Below are positions 10,107 through 19,210 of a DNA stretch of 64,000 bases, one piece after another; positions within the stretch are counted from its first letter, which is position 1; every line of letters begins with the position of its first letter. Position numbers and translations under genes: made by a program. The stretch lies in the NCBI GenBank assembly GCA_014656175.1, contig BNBX01000002.1, positions 438,776-502,775 on the forward strand, in the 5' to 3' direction. This stretch comes from Streptomyces werraensis (GTDB lineage: Bacteria; Actinomycetota; Actinomycetes; Streptomycetales; Streptomycetaceae). Under the pieces are notes generated by a model that was not told the DNA's origin, ran no database searches, and saw only the letters and a program-made list of their open reading frames with translations.

Positions 10107-12350
10107 TCAGACCGGCACCCTCTCGCCCTCGCCGTCCCGCGCCTTCGGCGTGAGAGCCGCGGGCGCCTCGTCGTGCGTGAGGTCGGGCAGACGGTGCAGC
10201 CACTTCGGGAAGTACCAGTTCCGCTCGCCCAGCAGCGCCATCACCGCCGGGAGCAGCACGCCCCGGATGACCGTGGCGTCGATCAGCACCGCCGCCGCCA
10301 GACCCACGCCCATCTGCTTCATGGACTGCATGGACAGCGTCCCGAAGATCGCGAACACGGCGACCATGATGACCGCGGCACTGGTCACCACGCCGGCCGT
10401 GGTGACCACCCCGTGCCGGATCGCGTCCTGCGTCCGGAGTCCCCGCGCCCGCGCCTCACGGATCCGGGACACCACGAACACGTGGTAATCCATCGACAGG
10501 CCGAACAGGATCACGAAGAGGAACAGCGGCAGCCACGTGATGATGGCGCCCACGCCCTCCGCGCCCACCAGGGACGCGCCCCAGCCGTGCTGGAAGACCG
10601 CCACGAGGATGCCGTACGCGGCGCCCACCGACAGCAGGTTCAGCACGATCGAGGTGACCGCGACCGTCAGCGAGCGGAACGACAGCAGCATCAGCAGGAA
10701 GGCGAACACCACCACGAACGCGAACACCGGGACCACCGAGCCGACCAGCTGGTCGTTGAAGTCCTTGTTGCCCGCCACCTGGCCGGTGATCGGCGCCTCG
10801 ACCCCGTCGACCTTGCCGAGCGTCGCCGGCCGCACCTCGTCGCGCAGCTTCTCCAGGCTGGCGCCCGCCGCGTCCTGGTCGGAGCCGCCCACCAGCGGCA
10901 CGTAGACGAACGCCAGGTTCTGCTGGTCGTGCAGCTTGATCTCGACCGGGCCGCGCGAGGCGCCCGAACCGACCGCCTGCTCACGGAAGTCGGCCAGCGC
11001 CGCCTTCACCTCGGGGGCGTTGATGTCGTCCGCCTTGACGACCACCTCGGCCGGCTCGGAACCGCCCGGGAACGCCTCGTTGACCCGGTTGTACGTCTGC
11101 ACGATCGGCAGCGAGTCCCCGAACTCCTGGTCCAGCGTGAGGTTCTCGGTCTTCATGCCGAGCGCGGGCGCGGCCACCGCGAGCAGCGCACCGGTCGCCA
11201 CGACCACCGACACCACCGGCCGGGCCAGCACCCGCTTCAGCACCGCCGACCAGAACCGACTGTCGTTCCGGCCGCTCGTCCGCCGCCGCAGGAACGGCAG
11301 CCTGCCCTTCTCGACCCGTTCGCCCAGCAGCGACAGCAGCGCCGGCAGCACCGTCACGGAGCCGACCATCGCGACGGCCACCACCATCAGCGAGGCCAGG
11401 CCCATCGCCTCGAACTCGGCGATCCCGGTGAACAGCATGCCCGCCATCGCCACGCACACCGTGACACCGGAGACGACGATCGCCCGGCCGCTGGTCGCGG
11501 CGGCGATCCGCAGCGCGGTTCGCGCGTCCCGGCCCGCCGCCCGCTCCTCGCGCTCGCGGCGCAGGTAGAACAGGCAGTAGTCGACGCCGACGGCCAGACC
11601 CACCAGCAGCATCACCGAGTTGGCGGTGTCGCTCATCGGCTGGAGGTGGCTGACGAGCCCCATCAGCCCCATCGTCGCCATGATCGCCGTGATCGCCAGG
11701 GCGACCGGCAGCAGCGCCGCCACCAGCGCGCCGAACGCGATCAGCAGGATGCCGAGGGCGACCGGCACGGCCGAGTACTCGGCCTTCTTGAAGTCGTCGC
11801 CGAACGCGTCGTCGAACGTCTTCATCATGCTGGCGCCGCCGATCTCCTCGATCCGCAGCGAGTCGTGGTCCTTCTGGACCTCCGCGACCGCGTCCAGCAC
11901 CGGCTGGATCCGCTCACCGGCCGTCCCGGGGTCACCCCGCACGTCGAACTGGACCAGCGCGCTGCGCCCGTCCTTCGAGACGGTGCCGCTGTCGTACGGC
12001 GAGGTGACGTCCGTGACCTCGCCGGTCCGCTCCACGGCCGTCATCACCGCGGCGACCGCCGAGCGGAACTCCGCGTCGGTGGACGTGGGACCGTCGTCCT
12101 TCGCCTGGACGAGCACGGTCTCCGAGGCCGGCTCCTCGATCCCGGCCTCCTCGATGATGCGGGCCGCGGTGCCGGTCTCCCCCTTGAGCTGTTCGCTGTC
12201 CTCGACGTCGACCCGGCCCGCCGCCGAGCCGAGCCCCATCGCCAGCACCACGAACAGCACCCAGATGCCGACGGCCGCCCAGCGGTGCCGCGCGCTCCAG
12301 CCGCCGGCGCGGGCGGCGAGCCCCCCTACCCGCGCGTCTCCGTTCCCCAT
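10107..12350 (-). CDS. MMPL-family RND transporter
   Basis: 747-aa MMPL/RND-type membrane exporter with two repeats. Each has one leading helix (WAAVGIWVLFVVLAMGLGS; VVSVVVATGALLAVAAPALG), a large extracytoplasmic domain, and then a cluster of helices. The second cluster contains LFVILFGLSMDYHVFVVSRIRE, the conserved Asp-Tyr motif of the MMPL proton relay, and the first has GLAVGVDYCLFYLRRERE. Such proteins export lipids or hydrophobic metabolites using proton motive force. ATG 12350 follows a GAGGGAG SD. It is not adjacent to a tetR gene, unlike many MMPL exporters. The cargo is unknown; proximity to mgt is only suggestive of toxic-compound handling. Confidence 0.9.
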   Translation of the reverse strand: MGNGDARVGGLAARAGGWSARHRWAAVGIWVLFVVLAMGLGSAAGRVDVEDSEQLKGETGTAARIIEEAGIEEPASETVLVQAKDDGPTSTDAEFRSAVAAVMTAVERTGEVTDVTSPYDSGTVSKDGRSALVQFDVRGDPGTAGERIQPVLDAVAEVQKDHDSLRIEEIGGASMMKTFDDAFGDDFKKAEYSAVPVALGILLIAFGALVAALLPVALAITAIMATMGLMGLVSHLQPMSDTANSVMLLVGLAVGVDYCLFYLRREREERAAGRDARTALRIAAATSGRAIVVSGVTVCVAMAGMLFTGIAEFEAMGLASLMVVAVAMVGSVTVLPALLSLLGERVEKGRLPFLRRRTSGRNDSRFWSAVLKRVLARPVVSVVVATGALLAVAAPALGMKTENLTLDQEFGDSLPIVQTYNRVNEAFPGGSEPAEVVVKADDINAPEVKAALADFREQAVGSGASRGPVEIKLHDQQNLAFVYVPLVGGSDQDAAGASLEKLRDEVRPATLGKVDGVEAPITGQVAGNKDFNDQLVGSVVPVFAFVVVFAFLLMLLSFRSLTVAVTSIVLNLLSVGAAYGILVAVFQHGWGASLVGAEGVGAIITWLPLFLFVILFGLSMDYHVFVVSRIREARARGLRTQDAIRHGVVTTAGVVTSAAVIMVAVFAIFGTLSMQSMKQMGVGLAAAVLIDATVIRGVLLPAVMALLGERNWYFPKWLHRLPDLTHDEAPAALTPKARDGEGERVPV

Positions 12351-12737
12351 GACGGGTTCGCTCCCTCGTCCGCGGCGGCGACCCCCTGCCGCCACCTGAC
12401 GTTTCGACGGTATGGGCGGCGTGAGCCCGTCTCGTCGTGCTGCCCGGTGAAGCCGGCGGGCCCCGGCTCATCCCGACGGTGCGCCCGGCCTCCCCACTGG
12501 GGAGGACCGTGGCCCCCTACACATGTCCGGGACACCGGGACGGTGGATCAGGGGCGGGGGCGGAGGGACAGGAACCGGCCTCGGCCATTCCGCAACCTTG
12601 TCGAATCAGTCACAGCAGTGTGTTCAGGTTGCTCCGGGAGCCGCCCGTCGGCCAGAGTTGCGAGGCCCCGCCGCGCGCGGGCCCCGGCCGTCGTGCCCAC
12701 CCCCACGGGGCACGACGGCCGCACTACAGTCGGGGCC
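12351..12737. promoter_or_regulatory. Divergent promoter region MMPL / DUF1697
   Basis: 387 bp with no convincing gene. TACAGT at 12725-12730 ends 7 nt before the ATG of the plus-strand gene and is its probable -10, making that transcript leaderless. A small inverted repeat, CGTGCCC and GGGGCACG separated by about 8 nt near 12692-12714, sits where a -35 or operator would be. The remainder is featureless GC-rich sequence. Confidence 0.4.
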
Positions 12738-13286
12738 ATGGCGAACAGATACGCGGCCCTGCTGCGCGGCATCAACGTGGGCGGCGGCAAGAAGGTCCCG
12801 ATGGCCGAACTGCGCGCCCTGCTGGAGGGCCTCGGCCTCCAGGACGTGCGCACCCATCTGCAGAGCGGTCAGGCCGCGTTCACCGCGGGACACGGCGACG
12901 AGGAGTCGCTGGCCGCCGACCTGTCCGGGGCGCTCGCCGGCCGCTTCGGCTTCGACGTGGACGTGATCGTCCGCGACCACGCCTATCTGAAGGGCGTGGT
13001 CGACGCCTGCCCCTTCCCGGCCGCGGACCTGGAGCCGAAGCAGCTCCACGTCACCTACTTCTCCGCACCCGTCACCGAGGACCGGTTCGCGGAGATCGAC
13101 CGCGAGGCGTACCTCCCCGAGGACTTCCGCCTCGGCGACCGCGCCCTCTACCTGTACGTCCCCGACGGCCTCGGCCGCTCCAAGCTCGCCGAGCACCTGG
13201 CGAAGCCCCGCCTGAGCAAGGGCGTCGTCGCCACCAGCCGCAACTGGAACACGGTGCGCAAGCTGGTGGAGATGACCGCCGGCTGA
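12738..13286 (+). CDS. DUF1697 domain protein
   Basis: 182-aa soluble protein. The N-terminus ANRYAALLRGINVGGGKKVPMAELRALLEGLG is the DUF1697 signature, and VRTHLQSGQAAFTA, EPKQLHVTYFSAPV and the C-terminal SRNWNTVRKLVEM complete the family pattern. DUF1697 proteins are widespread in bacteria and have no established biochemical role. ATG 12738 lies 7 nt after a TACAGT -10, which suggests a leaderless mRNA. It converges on the chelatase gene with only 3 bp between stop codons. Confidence 0.85.
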   Translation: MANRYAALLRGINVGGGKKVPMAELRALLEGLGLQDVRTHLQSGQAAFTAGHGDEESLAADLSGALAGRFGFDVDVIVRDHAYLKGVVDACPFPAADLEPKQLHVTYFSAPVTEDRFAEIDREAYLPEDFRLGDRALYLYVPDGLGRSKLAEHLAKPRLSKGVVATSRNWNTVRKLVEMTAG

Positions 13287-13289
13287 GAC

Positions 13290-14027
13290 TCAGGCGCCCA
13301 GCGCCGTCAGCAGCGGCGTCCGGGCCGCGTCGTAGCGCTCGAGGAGAACCTGGGCGACCTCCGGGGAGGGGCCCAGCACGTCCGCCAGGACGTCGGCCTC
13401 GGCCGCGCCCCGGGCGATCCGGTCGGGCAGCCGCCCCGGCGCCAGGACGTACGGGGCCACGGCGACGCGCGCGCAGCCGAGCTCCCGCAGCTCCCGCACC
13501 GCGTCCTCGGTGCGGGGAAGGGATGCGGAGGCGAACGCAGGCCGCACGGCGCACCAACCGGTGTGCCGCCACTCCCGCGCGACGTCTGCGATCACTGCGA
13601 TCGCCTCCGGGTCGGAGGACCCCGCCGAGGCCAGCACGACCCCGGTCGAGGACTTGTCGGCGGGCGTGAGGCCCGCCTCGTACAGCCGGCGTTCCAGGGC
13701 CGCCACCAGCAGCGGTGACGGGCCCAGCACCTCCGCCTGGCGGATCCGCAGGCGCGGTGGCGCCTCGGACAGCACCGCGGGGATGTCCGCCTTGGCGTGG
13801 AAGGCCCGGGTGAGCAGCAGCGGCAGCGCGACCACGTCACGCACCCCCTCCGCGTCCAGGGACTCCAGCACCGCGCCGACGGAGGGCACGTTGAAGTCCA
13901 GGAACCCGGTCTCCACCCGCAGCCCGGGCCGCTGCGCGCGTACCCGGCGCACCAGGTCGTGGACGGTCGCGGCGTGCCGCGGGTCGCGGCTGCCGTGGGC
14001 GACGACGAGCAGGACGGGACGACGCAT
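13290..14027 (-). CDS. CbiX/SirB-type sirohydrochlorin chelatase
   Basis: 245-aa chelatase-fold protein. The N-terminal VLLVVAHGSRDPRHAATVHDLV carries the metal-binding His of the CbiX/SirB family and LPLLLTRAFHAKADIPAVL carries the second conserved His, in the C-terminal part of the first half. Two domain halves are present, as in long CbiX forms. It would insert Fe2+ (or Co2+) into sirohydrochlorin. Being last in the sulfite reductase operon, ferrochelation to siroheme for that enzyme is the likely role. ATG 14027 is chosen over GTG 14036 because a GAGGTG SD (complement of 14034-14039) is spaced for the ATG and would overlap the GTG. Confidence 0.87.
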   Translation of the reverse strand: MRRPVLLVVAHGSRDPRHAATVHDLVRRVRAQRPGLRVETGFLDFNVPSVGAVLESLDAEGVRDVVALPLLLTRAFHAKADIPAVLSEAPPRLRIRQAEVLGPSPLLVAALERRLYEAGLTPADKSSTGVVLASAGSSDPEAIAVIADVAREWRHTGWCAVRPAFASASLPRTEDAVRELRELGCARVAVAPYVLAPGRLPDRIARGAAEADVLADVLGPSPEVAQVLLERYDAARTPLLTALGA

Positions 14028-14037
14028 CACAGGCACC

Positions 14038-14928
14038 TCAGCTCTTCACCAGGAGTCCGCGGGTGCGCAGGACCCGGCGTTCGAGAGGGCTGAAGATCAG
14101 CAGGTCGATGGCGATGCCGACGGTGAGGATGAGCAGGATCGCCTCGAAGACCATGGCCATGTCGCTGGCGTTGCGGCCGTTCTCCAGGAGCTGTCCGAGG
14201 CCGACGCCGAGGTCGGGGAAGGAGGCGATGATCTCGGCGGCCATGAGGGAGCGCCAGGAGAAGGCCCAGCCCTGCTTGAGTCCGGCGACGTAGCCGGGGA
14301 GGGCGGCGGGCAGGGTGATGTGCCAGGTGCCCTTCAGCCCGGTGGCGCCGAGGGTGCGTCCGGCGCGCTGGAACAGCGGCGGGACCTGGTCGACGCCGGA
14401 GAGGAGGCCGTTGGCGATGGAGGGCACGGCGCCGAGGAGGATGACGGCGTACATCATCTGGTTGTTCAGGCCGAGCCAGATGACGGCGGGCGGGACCCAG
14501 GCGACCGAGGGCAGGGACTGCAGGCCGGACAGGATGGGGCCGATCGCGGCGCGGACGAGTCTGACGCGGGCGAGGAGGAGGCCGAGGGGGGTGGCGATGA
14601 GCAGGGCGAGGCAGAAGCCGAGCAGGCCGCGGGAGACGGAGGTCCAGATGTAGCCGAGGAGTTCGCCCTGGAGCCAGGCCTTCTCCAGGACGTGCCAGAC
14701 GTCGGCGGGAGCGGGCAGCTTGGTGGGGTCGTCGACGACCTTGAAGGTGATCAGCGACTGCCACACGGCCAGCACGAGCGCGACGGCGACGACCGGTGGG
14801 AGGACCTTCTGGGTGAGGGTCTGCCTCAGCGGCGTGCGGGTGGTCCGGACGGTCTCGAGCGCGTCCAGGCCCGCTTCCAGTCCGGCCAGGTCCCCGGCGT
14901 CCCTGGGGGTGGTGTCAGTGCTGGCCAT
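14038..14928 (-). CDS. ssuC: Sulfonate/taurine-type ABC transporter permease
   Basis: 296-aa inner-membrane protein of the SsuC/TauC/NrtB permease family with about six helices after a ~45-residue cytoplasmic tail. The coupling loop FQRAGRTLGATGLKGTWHITLPAALPGYVAGLKQGWAFSWRS is family-typical. It forms a transporter with the adjacent ATPase and binding protein. ATG 14928 lies inside the upstream ATPase gene (stop 14915-14917), so the two overlap by 14 bp. Context in a sulfate-reduction operon argues for a sulfonate or sulfate ester substrate, although nitrate/taurine members look similar. Confidence 0.85.
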   Translation of the reverse strand: MASTDTTPRDAGDLAGLEAGLDALETVRTTRTPLRQTLTQKVLPPVVAVALVLAVWQSLITFKVVDDPTKLPAPADVWHVLEKAWLQGELLGYIWTSVSRGLLGFCLALLIATPLGLLLARVRLVRAAIGPILSGLQSLPSVAWVPPAVIWLGLNNQMMYAVILLGAVPSIANGLLSGVDQVPPLFQRAGRTLGATGLKGTWHITLPAALPGYVAGLKQGWAFSWRSLMAAEIIASFPDLGVGLGQLLENGRNASDMAMVFEAILLILTVGIAIDLLIFSPLERRVLRTRGLLVKS

Positions 14929-15703
14929 GTCGGCGGATCTCCCCACGGAGTTGCTCGGTGATCTTGACGGACAGCTCGGCCACGGCCGTGTCCTCGATGC
15001 GGCGCGGGTGCGGGATGTCCACGGTCCACTGCCGGGCGATGCGGCCGGGGCGGGAGGACAGCAGGACGACGCGCTGGGCGAGGCGGACGGCCTCGCGGAC
15101 GTTGTGGGTGACGAAGAGGACGGACAGGCCGGTCTCGCGCCAGATGCGGGTGAGTTCGTCGTGGAGGACGTCGCGGGTGATGGCGTCGAGCGCGGCGAAC
15201 GGCTCGTCCATCAGCAGCAGGCGGCTCTCCTGGGCGAGGGCGCGGGCGAGGGCGACGCGCTGGCGCATGCCGCCGGACAGCTCGTGGACGCGCTTGCCGT
15301 GGGCGCCGCCCAGGCGGACCAGCTCAAGCAGCTGTTCGGCGCGCTCACGCCGTTCGTTCTTGGGGACGCCGCGCAGTTTCAGGGCGAGTTCGATGTTCTT
15401 GCCGGCGGTGAGCCAGGGGAACAGGGCGTGTTCCTGGAACATGAGGGCGGGACGGCCGTCGGTGGTGATGGCGCCGGCGGAGGGCCGGTCGAGGCCGGCG
15501 ACGAGGTTGAGCAGGGTGGACTTGCCGCAGCCGGAGGCGCCGAGGAGGGTGACGAACTCGCCGGGGGCGACGTCGAGGCTGATGTCGTCCAGCACGAGCT
15601 GCTGCCCGGCGGGGCCTGCGAAGGACTTCGAGACGTGCTCGATACGGGCCGCGTGCGTGGCCGACTGCGTGCCGTCGGCGGCCTTGGCGAGGGTCGTGGC
15701 CAT
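14915..15703 (-). CDS. ssuB: Sulfonate-type ABC transporter ATPase
   Basis: 262-aa ATPase with the full set of motifs: Walker A GASGCGKST, Q-loop FQEHALFPW, signature LSGGMRQR, Walker B RLLLMDEPFAALD and switch VTHNV. The HALFPWLT sequence after the Q-loop is typical of the SsuB/TauB/NrtD branch. It energises the SsuC-like permease. ATG 15703 has an AGGAGGTGA SD. It is the middle gene of a binder-ATPase-permease group that continues the cys operon without a strand change. Confidence 0.9.
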   Translation of the reverse strand: MATTLAKAADGTQSATHAARIEHVSKSFAGPAGQQLVLDDISLDVAPGEFVTLLGASGCGKSTLLNLVAGLDRPSAGAITTDGRPALMFQEHALFPWLTAGKNIELALKLRGVPKNERRERAEQLLELVRLGGAHGKRVHELSGGMRQRVALARALAQESRLLLMDEPFAALDAITRDVLHDELTRIWRETGLSVLFVTHNVREAVRLAQRVVLLSSRPGRIARQWTVDIPHPRRIEDTAVAELSVKITEQLRGEIRRHGQH

Positions 15704-15738
15704 GGTCGTCACCTCCTGGGAAGCGTGCGTGATCCGGT

Positions 15739-16839
15739 TCAGGCGACGCCGAGTCCGGCGTCGTCGACGGCAGGGCGGCCGGCCGCCTTCAGGACCTTGC
15801 GGAGCAGGGACAGGTCGTAGATCCCCTTCAGGTCCGGCTGCTCCAGCAGGCCCGCCTCGACGGCGTGGCCCGCCTGGGTCCTGAGGGTGGCGGCCAGCGG
15901 GTCGTCCAGGAACGTGATGGACTTCCAGGCCGGGTCGAGCACGTCGGCGGGCAGCGGCTTGCCGGTGTCGGCCGCGAGCCGCGCGTTGGCGGCCTCCTTG
16001 GCCTCCTCGGGGTGGGCGTTGATCCACCGGTTGGACTCGACGGACGCCCGCAGCACGGCCTCGACGGCCTTGGGGTGCTGGTCGAGGAACTCCTGGCGGA
16101 CGACGATGTTCGTGATCACGAACCTGCCGCCCGGCCACAGCGACGACTCGTCCAGCAGCACCTTGCCGCCCTGCGCGACCAGCCGCGACGCGGTCGGCTC
16201 GGGCACCCAGGCTCCGTCCACGGAACCGGACCTGAAGGCGTCGGGAGTGACCTTGTTGTCGCTGCGCACCACGGTGACGTCGCCCTTGCCGCTCTGCGGG
16301 TCGACCTTCCAGCCCTGCTCGGCGGCCCAGTTGAGGAACGCCACGTCCTGTGTGTTGCCGAGCTGAGGGGTCGCGATCCGCTTGCCCTCGACATCCTCGA
16401 CGGACTTCACCTTGTCGGGGTTCACGACCAGCTTCACGCCGCCGGACGCCGAACCGCCCACGATGCGCAGGTTCTCGCCCTCCGCCTTGGTCCAGCCGTT
16501 CACCGCGGGGGAGGGACCGATGAACGCGACGTCCAGGGAATCGGAGTTGAGCGCCTCGATCGCCGACGGGCCCGCGTTGAACACCGCGTACTTCGCCTCG
16601 GTGCCCTTGAGTTCCTTCTGGAAGAACCCCTTCTGGGCGCCGACCAGGGCGGTGCCGTGGGTGAGGTTGCCGAAGTAGCCGATCCGGACGGCGTCCAGAC
16701 CGTCGGTCCTCGGACCCGAGGCGACCTGCGCGGTGTCGGTGTCCTTGGCCTGGGACCCGTAACCGCAGGCGGCCAGGGCCGGCAACGGCAGCATGGCCGT
16801 CACCGCGAGGGCGCGGCGCAGGGCGGTCGTGGCAGGCAA
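15739..16839 (-). CDS. ssuA: Sulfonate-type ABC substrate-binding lipoprotein
   Basis: 366-aa periplasmic-binding-like lipoprotein of the SsuA/NMT1 group. The start is taken as TTG 16839 with GAGAGGAA 8 nt upstream; an in-frame GTG at 16875 would overlap that SD and is less likely. The signal peptide ends in lipobox LAAC. The body shows VRIGYFGNLTHGTALVGAQKGFFQKEL, FNAGPSAIEALNSDSLDVAFIGPSPA and GVDGAWVPEPTASRLV-like family blocks. It would capture sulfonates (or sulfate esters) outside the membrane. The 95-bp gap after cysN is the longest inside the operon and could hold a secondary promoter. Confidence 0.87.
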   Translation of the reverse strand: MPATTALRRALAVTAMLPLPALAACGYGSQAKDTDTAQVASGPRTDGLDAVRIGYFGNLTHGTALVGAQKGFFQKELKGTEAKYAVFNAGPSAIEALNSDSLDVAFIGPSPAVNGWTKAEGENLRIVGGSASGGVKLVVNPDKVKSVEDVEGKRIATPQLGNTQDVAFLNWAAEQGWKVDPQSGKGDVTVVRSDNKVTPDAFRSGSVDGAWVPEPTASRLVAQGGKVLLDESSLWPGGRFVITNIVVRQEFLDQHPKAVEAVLRASVESNRWINAHPEEAKEAANARLAADTGKPLPADVLDPAWKSITFLDDPLAATLRTQAGHAVEAGLLEQPDLKGIYDLSLLRKVLKAAGRPAVDDAGLGVA

Positions 16840-16934
16840 GGGGGACGTTCCTCTCGGTGGCGGCCCGGCGGTCACGCGGCCGGGCCGTCGGCGGGCTCAG
16901 GGCAGTACGGGGGCGGCGGGAGGCCGGCGGGTGG

Positions 16935-18269
16935 TCAGAAGTCCCACCCGTCGTCGTCCGCCCCGTCGTCCACCGGGTCGGGTGAGGCGAAGGACTCGCC
17001 GACCATGCCCGCGGTGAGCGTGGTCCCGTCGTTGGGGTCGATCAGGATGAACGACCCGGTGCGGCGGGAGTCGGCGTAGGTGTCGGCGGGCAGCGGTTCG
17101 GCGGTGCGGATGGTGACGCGGCCGATGTCGTTGGCGGTGAGCCGGCCCGGGTGCGGGTGCAGGGACAGGTCGTCCAGGGTGAGCCGGGACGGGATGTCCT
17201 TGACGATCGCCTTGACCGTGCGGGTGCCGTGCTTGATCAGCACCCGGTGGCCGACCGTCAGGGGCTCGTCGGCGACGTGGCAGACGGTCGCCTCCAGGTC
17301 CTGCGTGGTGGCCGGGGCATCCTTCGCGGGGACGATCAGATCGCCGCGGGAGATGTCGATGTCGTCGGCGAGCAGCAGCGTCACCGACTGCGGCGTCCAG
17401 GCCACGTCGACGGGCTCGCCGAGCAGGTCGATGCCGGTGATCGTGGTCGAGCGGCCCGAGGGCAGCACGGTGATCTCGTCGCCGACGCGGAAGGTGCCGG
17501 CGGCGATCTGCCCGGCGTAGCCGCGGTAGTCGGGGTGCTCGGCGCTCTGCGGCCGGATCACGTACTGCACGGGCAGCCGGGCGTGGCAGCGGGTCAGGTC
17601 GTGGCTGACCGGCACGGTCTCCAGGTGCTCCAGCACGGTCGGGCCGCCGTACCAGTCCATGGTGGCGGACGGGTCCACCACGTTGTCCCCGACGAGCGCC
17701 GAGATCGGGATCGCGGTCACCTCGGGGACGCCCAGCTCGGTGGCGTAGGCGGTGAACTCCTCGGCGATCCTCGCGAACACCGGCTCCCGGTAGCCGACGA
17801 GGTCCATCTTGTTCACGGCGAGCACCACGTGCGGCACCCGCAGCAGGGCGGCGATCGCCGCGTGCCGGCGGGTCTGCTCGACCACGCCGTTGCGGGCGTC
17901 GACCAGGATCACCGTCAGCTCGGCCGTCGAGGCGCCGGTGACCATGTTCCGCGTGTACTGCACATGGCCGGGGGTGTCGGCGAGGATGAACCGCCGCCGG
18001 GGCGTGGCGAAGTAACGGTACGCCACGTCGATCGTGATGCCCTGCTCCCGCTCGGCGCGCAGGCCGTCGGTGAGCAGCGCGAGGTCGGGGGCGTCCTGGC
18101 CGCGGCTGGCGGAGGCGCGCTCCACCGCCTCCAGCTGGTCGGCGAGCACCGACTTGGAGTCGTGCAGCAGCCGGCCCACCAGGGTGGACTTGCCGTCGTC
18201 GACGGAGCCGGCGGTGGCGAACCGCAGCAGGGTGGTGGCCGAGAGCTCCTCGGTCGTGATCGTGCTCAT
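16935..18269 (-). CDS. cysN: Sulfate adenylyltransferase GTPase subunit CysN
   Basis: 444-aa GTPase subunit of ATP sulfurylase, which activates sulfate to adenosine 5'-phosphosulfate with CysD. It has P-loop AGSVDDGKSTLVGRLL, switch II DTPGHVQYTRNM and NKMDLVG, followed by two EF-Tu-like beta-barrels. Length matches CysN alone, so this is not the CysNC fusion; CysC is encoded separately two genes upstream. ATG 18269 lies 3 bp after the cysD stop region (cysD stop at 18272), indicating coupling. The acidic C-terminus (DPVDDGADDDGWDF) is common in Streptomyces homologues. Confidence 0.95.
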   Translation of the reverse strand: MSTITTEELSATTLLRFATAGSVDDGKSTLVGRLLHDSKSVLADQLEAVERASASRGQDAPDLALLTDGLRAEREQGITIDVAYRYFATPRRRFILADTPGHVQYTRNMVTGASTAELTVILVDARNGVVEQTRRHAAIAALLRVPHVVLAVNKMDLVGYREPVFARIAEEFTAYATELGVPEVTAIPISALVGDNVVDPSATMDWYGGPTVLEHLETVPVSHDLTRCHARLPVQYVIRPQSAEHPDYRGYAGQIAAGTFRVGDEITVLPSGRSTTITGIDLLGEPVDVAWTPQSVTLLLADDIDISRGDLIVPAKDAPATTQDLEATVCHVADEPLTVGHRVLIKHGTRTVKAIVKDIPSRLTLDDLSLHPHPGRLTANDIGRVTIRTAEPLPADTYADSRRTGSFILIDPNDGTTLTAGMVGESFASPDPVDDGADDDGWDF

Positions 18270-18271
18270 GC

Positions 18272-19210
18272 TTAGAAGTACCCCTCGCGCTTGCGGTCTT
18301 CCATCGCGGCCTCGGACAGCTTGTCGTCGGCGCGGGTGGCGCCGCGCTCGGTGAGCCGGGAGGCGGCGATCTCCGTGATCACCTTCTCGATGGTGTCGGC
18401 GTCGGAGTCGACGGCACCGGTGCAGGACATGTCGCCGACGGTGCGGTAGCGCACCAGGCGCTTCTCGACCGTCTCGCCGTCCTTCGGGCCGCCCCACTCG
18501 CCCGCGGTCAGCCACATCCCGCCGCGCTTGAAGACCTCGCGCTCGTGCGCGTAGTAGATCTCGGGCAGTTCGATGTCCTCGCGGGCGATGTACTGCCACA
18601 CGTCCAGCTCGGTCCAGTTGGACAGCGGGAACACGCGCACGTGCTCGCCGGGGGCGTGCCGGCCGTTGTAGAGGTTCCACAGCTCGGGGCGCTGGCGGCG
18701 CGGGTCCCACTGGGAGAACTCGTCGCGCAGCGAGAACACCCGCTCCTTGGCGCGGGCCTTCTCCTCGTCACGGCGGCCGCCGCCGAAGACGGCGTCGAAG
18801 CCCTCGTCGCGGATCTTCTCCGTGAGCGGCACCGTCTGCAGCGGGTTGCGGGTGCCGTCCGGGCGCTCCTTGAGCACACCCCGGTCGATGTAGTCCTGCA
18901 CGGAGGCGACATGCAGGCGCAGGCCGTGCTCGGCGACCGTGCGGTCGCGGTAGTCCAGGACCTCCGGGAAGTTGTGCCCGGTGTCCACGTGCAGCAGCGC
19001 GAACGGCACCGGCGCGGGCGCGAACGCCTTCAGCGCCAGGTGCAGCATGACGATGGAGTCCTTGCCGCCGGAGAACAGGATCACCGGCTTCTCGAACTCA
19101 CCTGCCACCTCACGGAAGATGTGCACGGCCTCCGACTCGAGGGCGTCCAGGTGGGAGAGGGCGTACGGGCTGTCCGTACCCTCCTCGACAGTGGTGGCGG
19201 CGGTCGTCAT
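18272..19210 (-). CDS. cysD: Sulfate adenylyltransferase subunit CysD
   Basis: 312-aa catalytic subunit of ATP sulfurylase. The PP-loop SGGKDSIVMLHLA binds ATP. LHVDTGHNFPEVLDYRD, FGGGRRDEEKARAKER and the C-terminal RKREGYF are CysD hallmarks. ATG 19210 overlaps the cysC stop in an ATGA arrangement, so translation is coupled. It functions in the cytosol as a heterodimer with CysN encoded immediately downstream. Confidence 0.96.
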   Translation of the reverse strand: MTTAATTVEEGTDSPYALSHLDALESEAVHIFREVAGEFEKPVILFSGGKDSIVMLHLALKAFAPAPVPFALLHVDTGHNFPEVLDYRDRTVAEHGLRLHVASVQDYIDRGVLKERPDGTRNPLQTVPLTEKIRDEGFDAVFGGGRRDEEKARAKERVFSLRDEFSQWDPRRQRPELWNLYNGRHAPGEHVRVFPLSNWTELDVWQYIAREDIELPEIYYAHEREVFKRGGMWLTAGEWGGPKDGETVEKRLVRYRTVGDMSCTGAVDSDADTIEKVITEIAASRLTERGATRADDKLSEAAMEDRKREGYF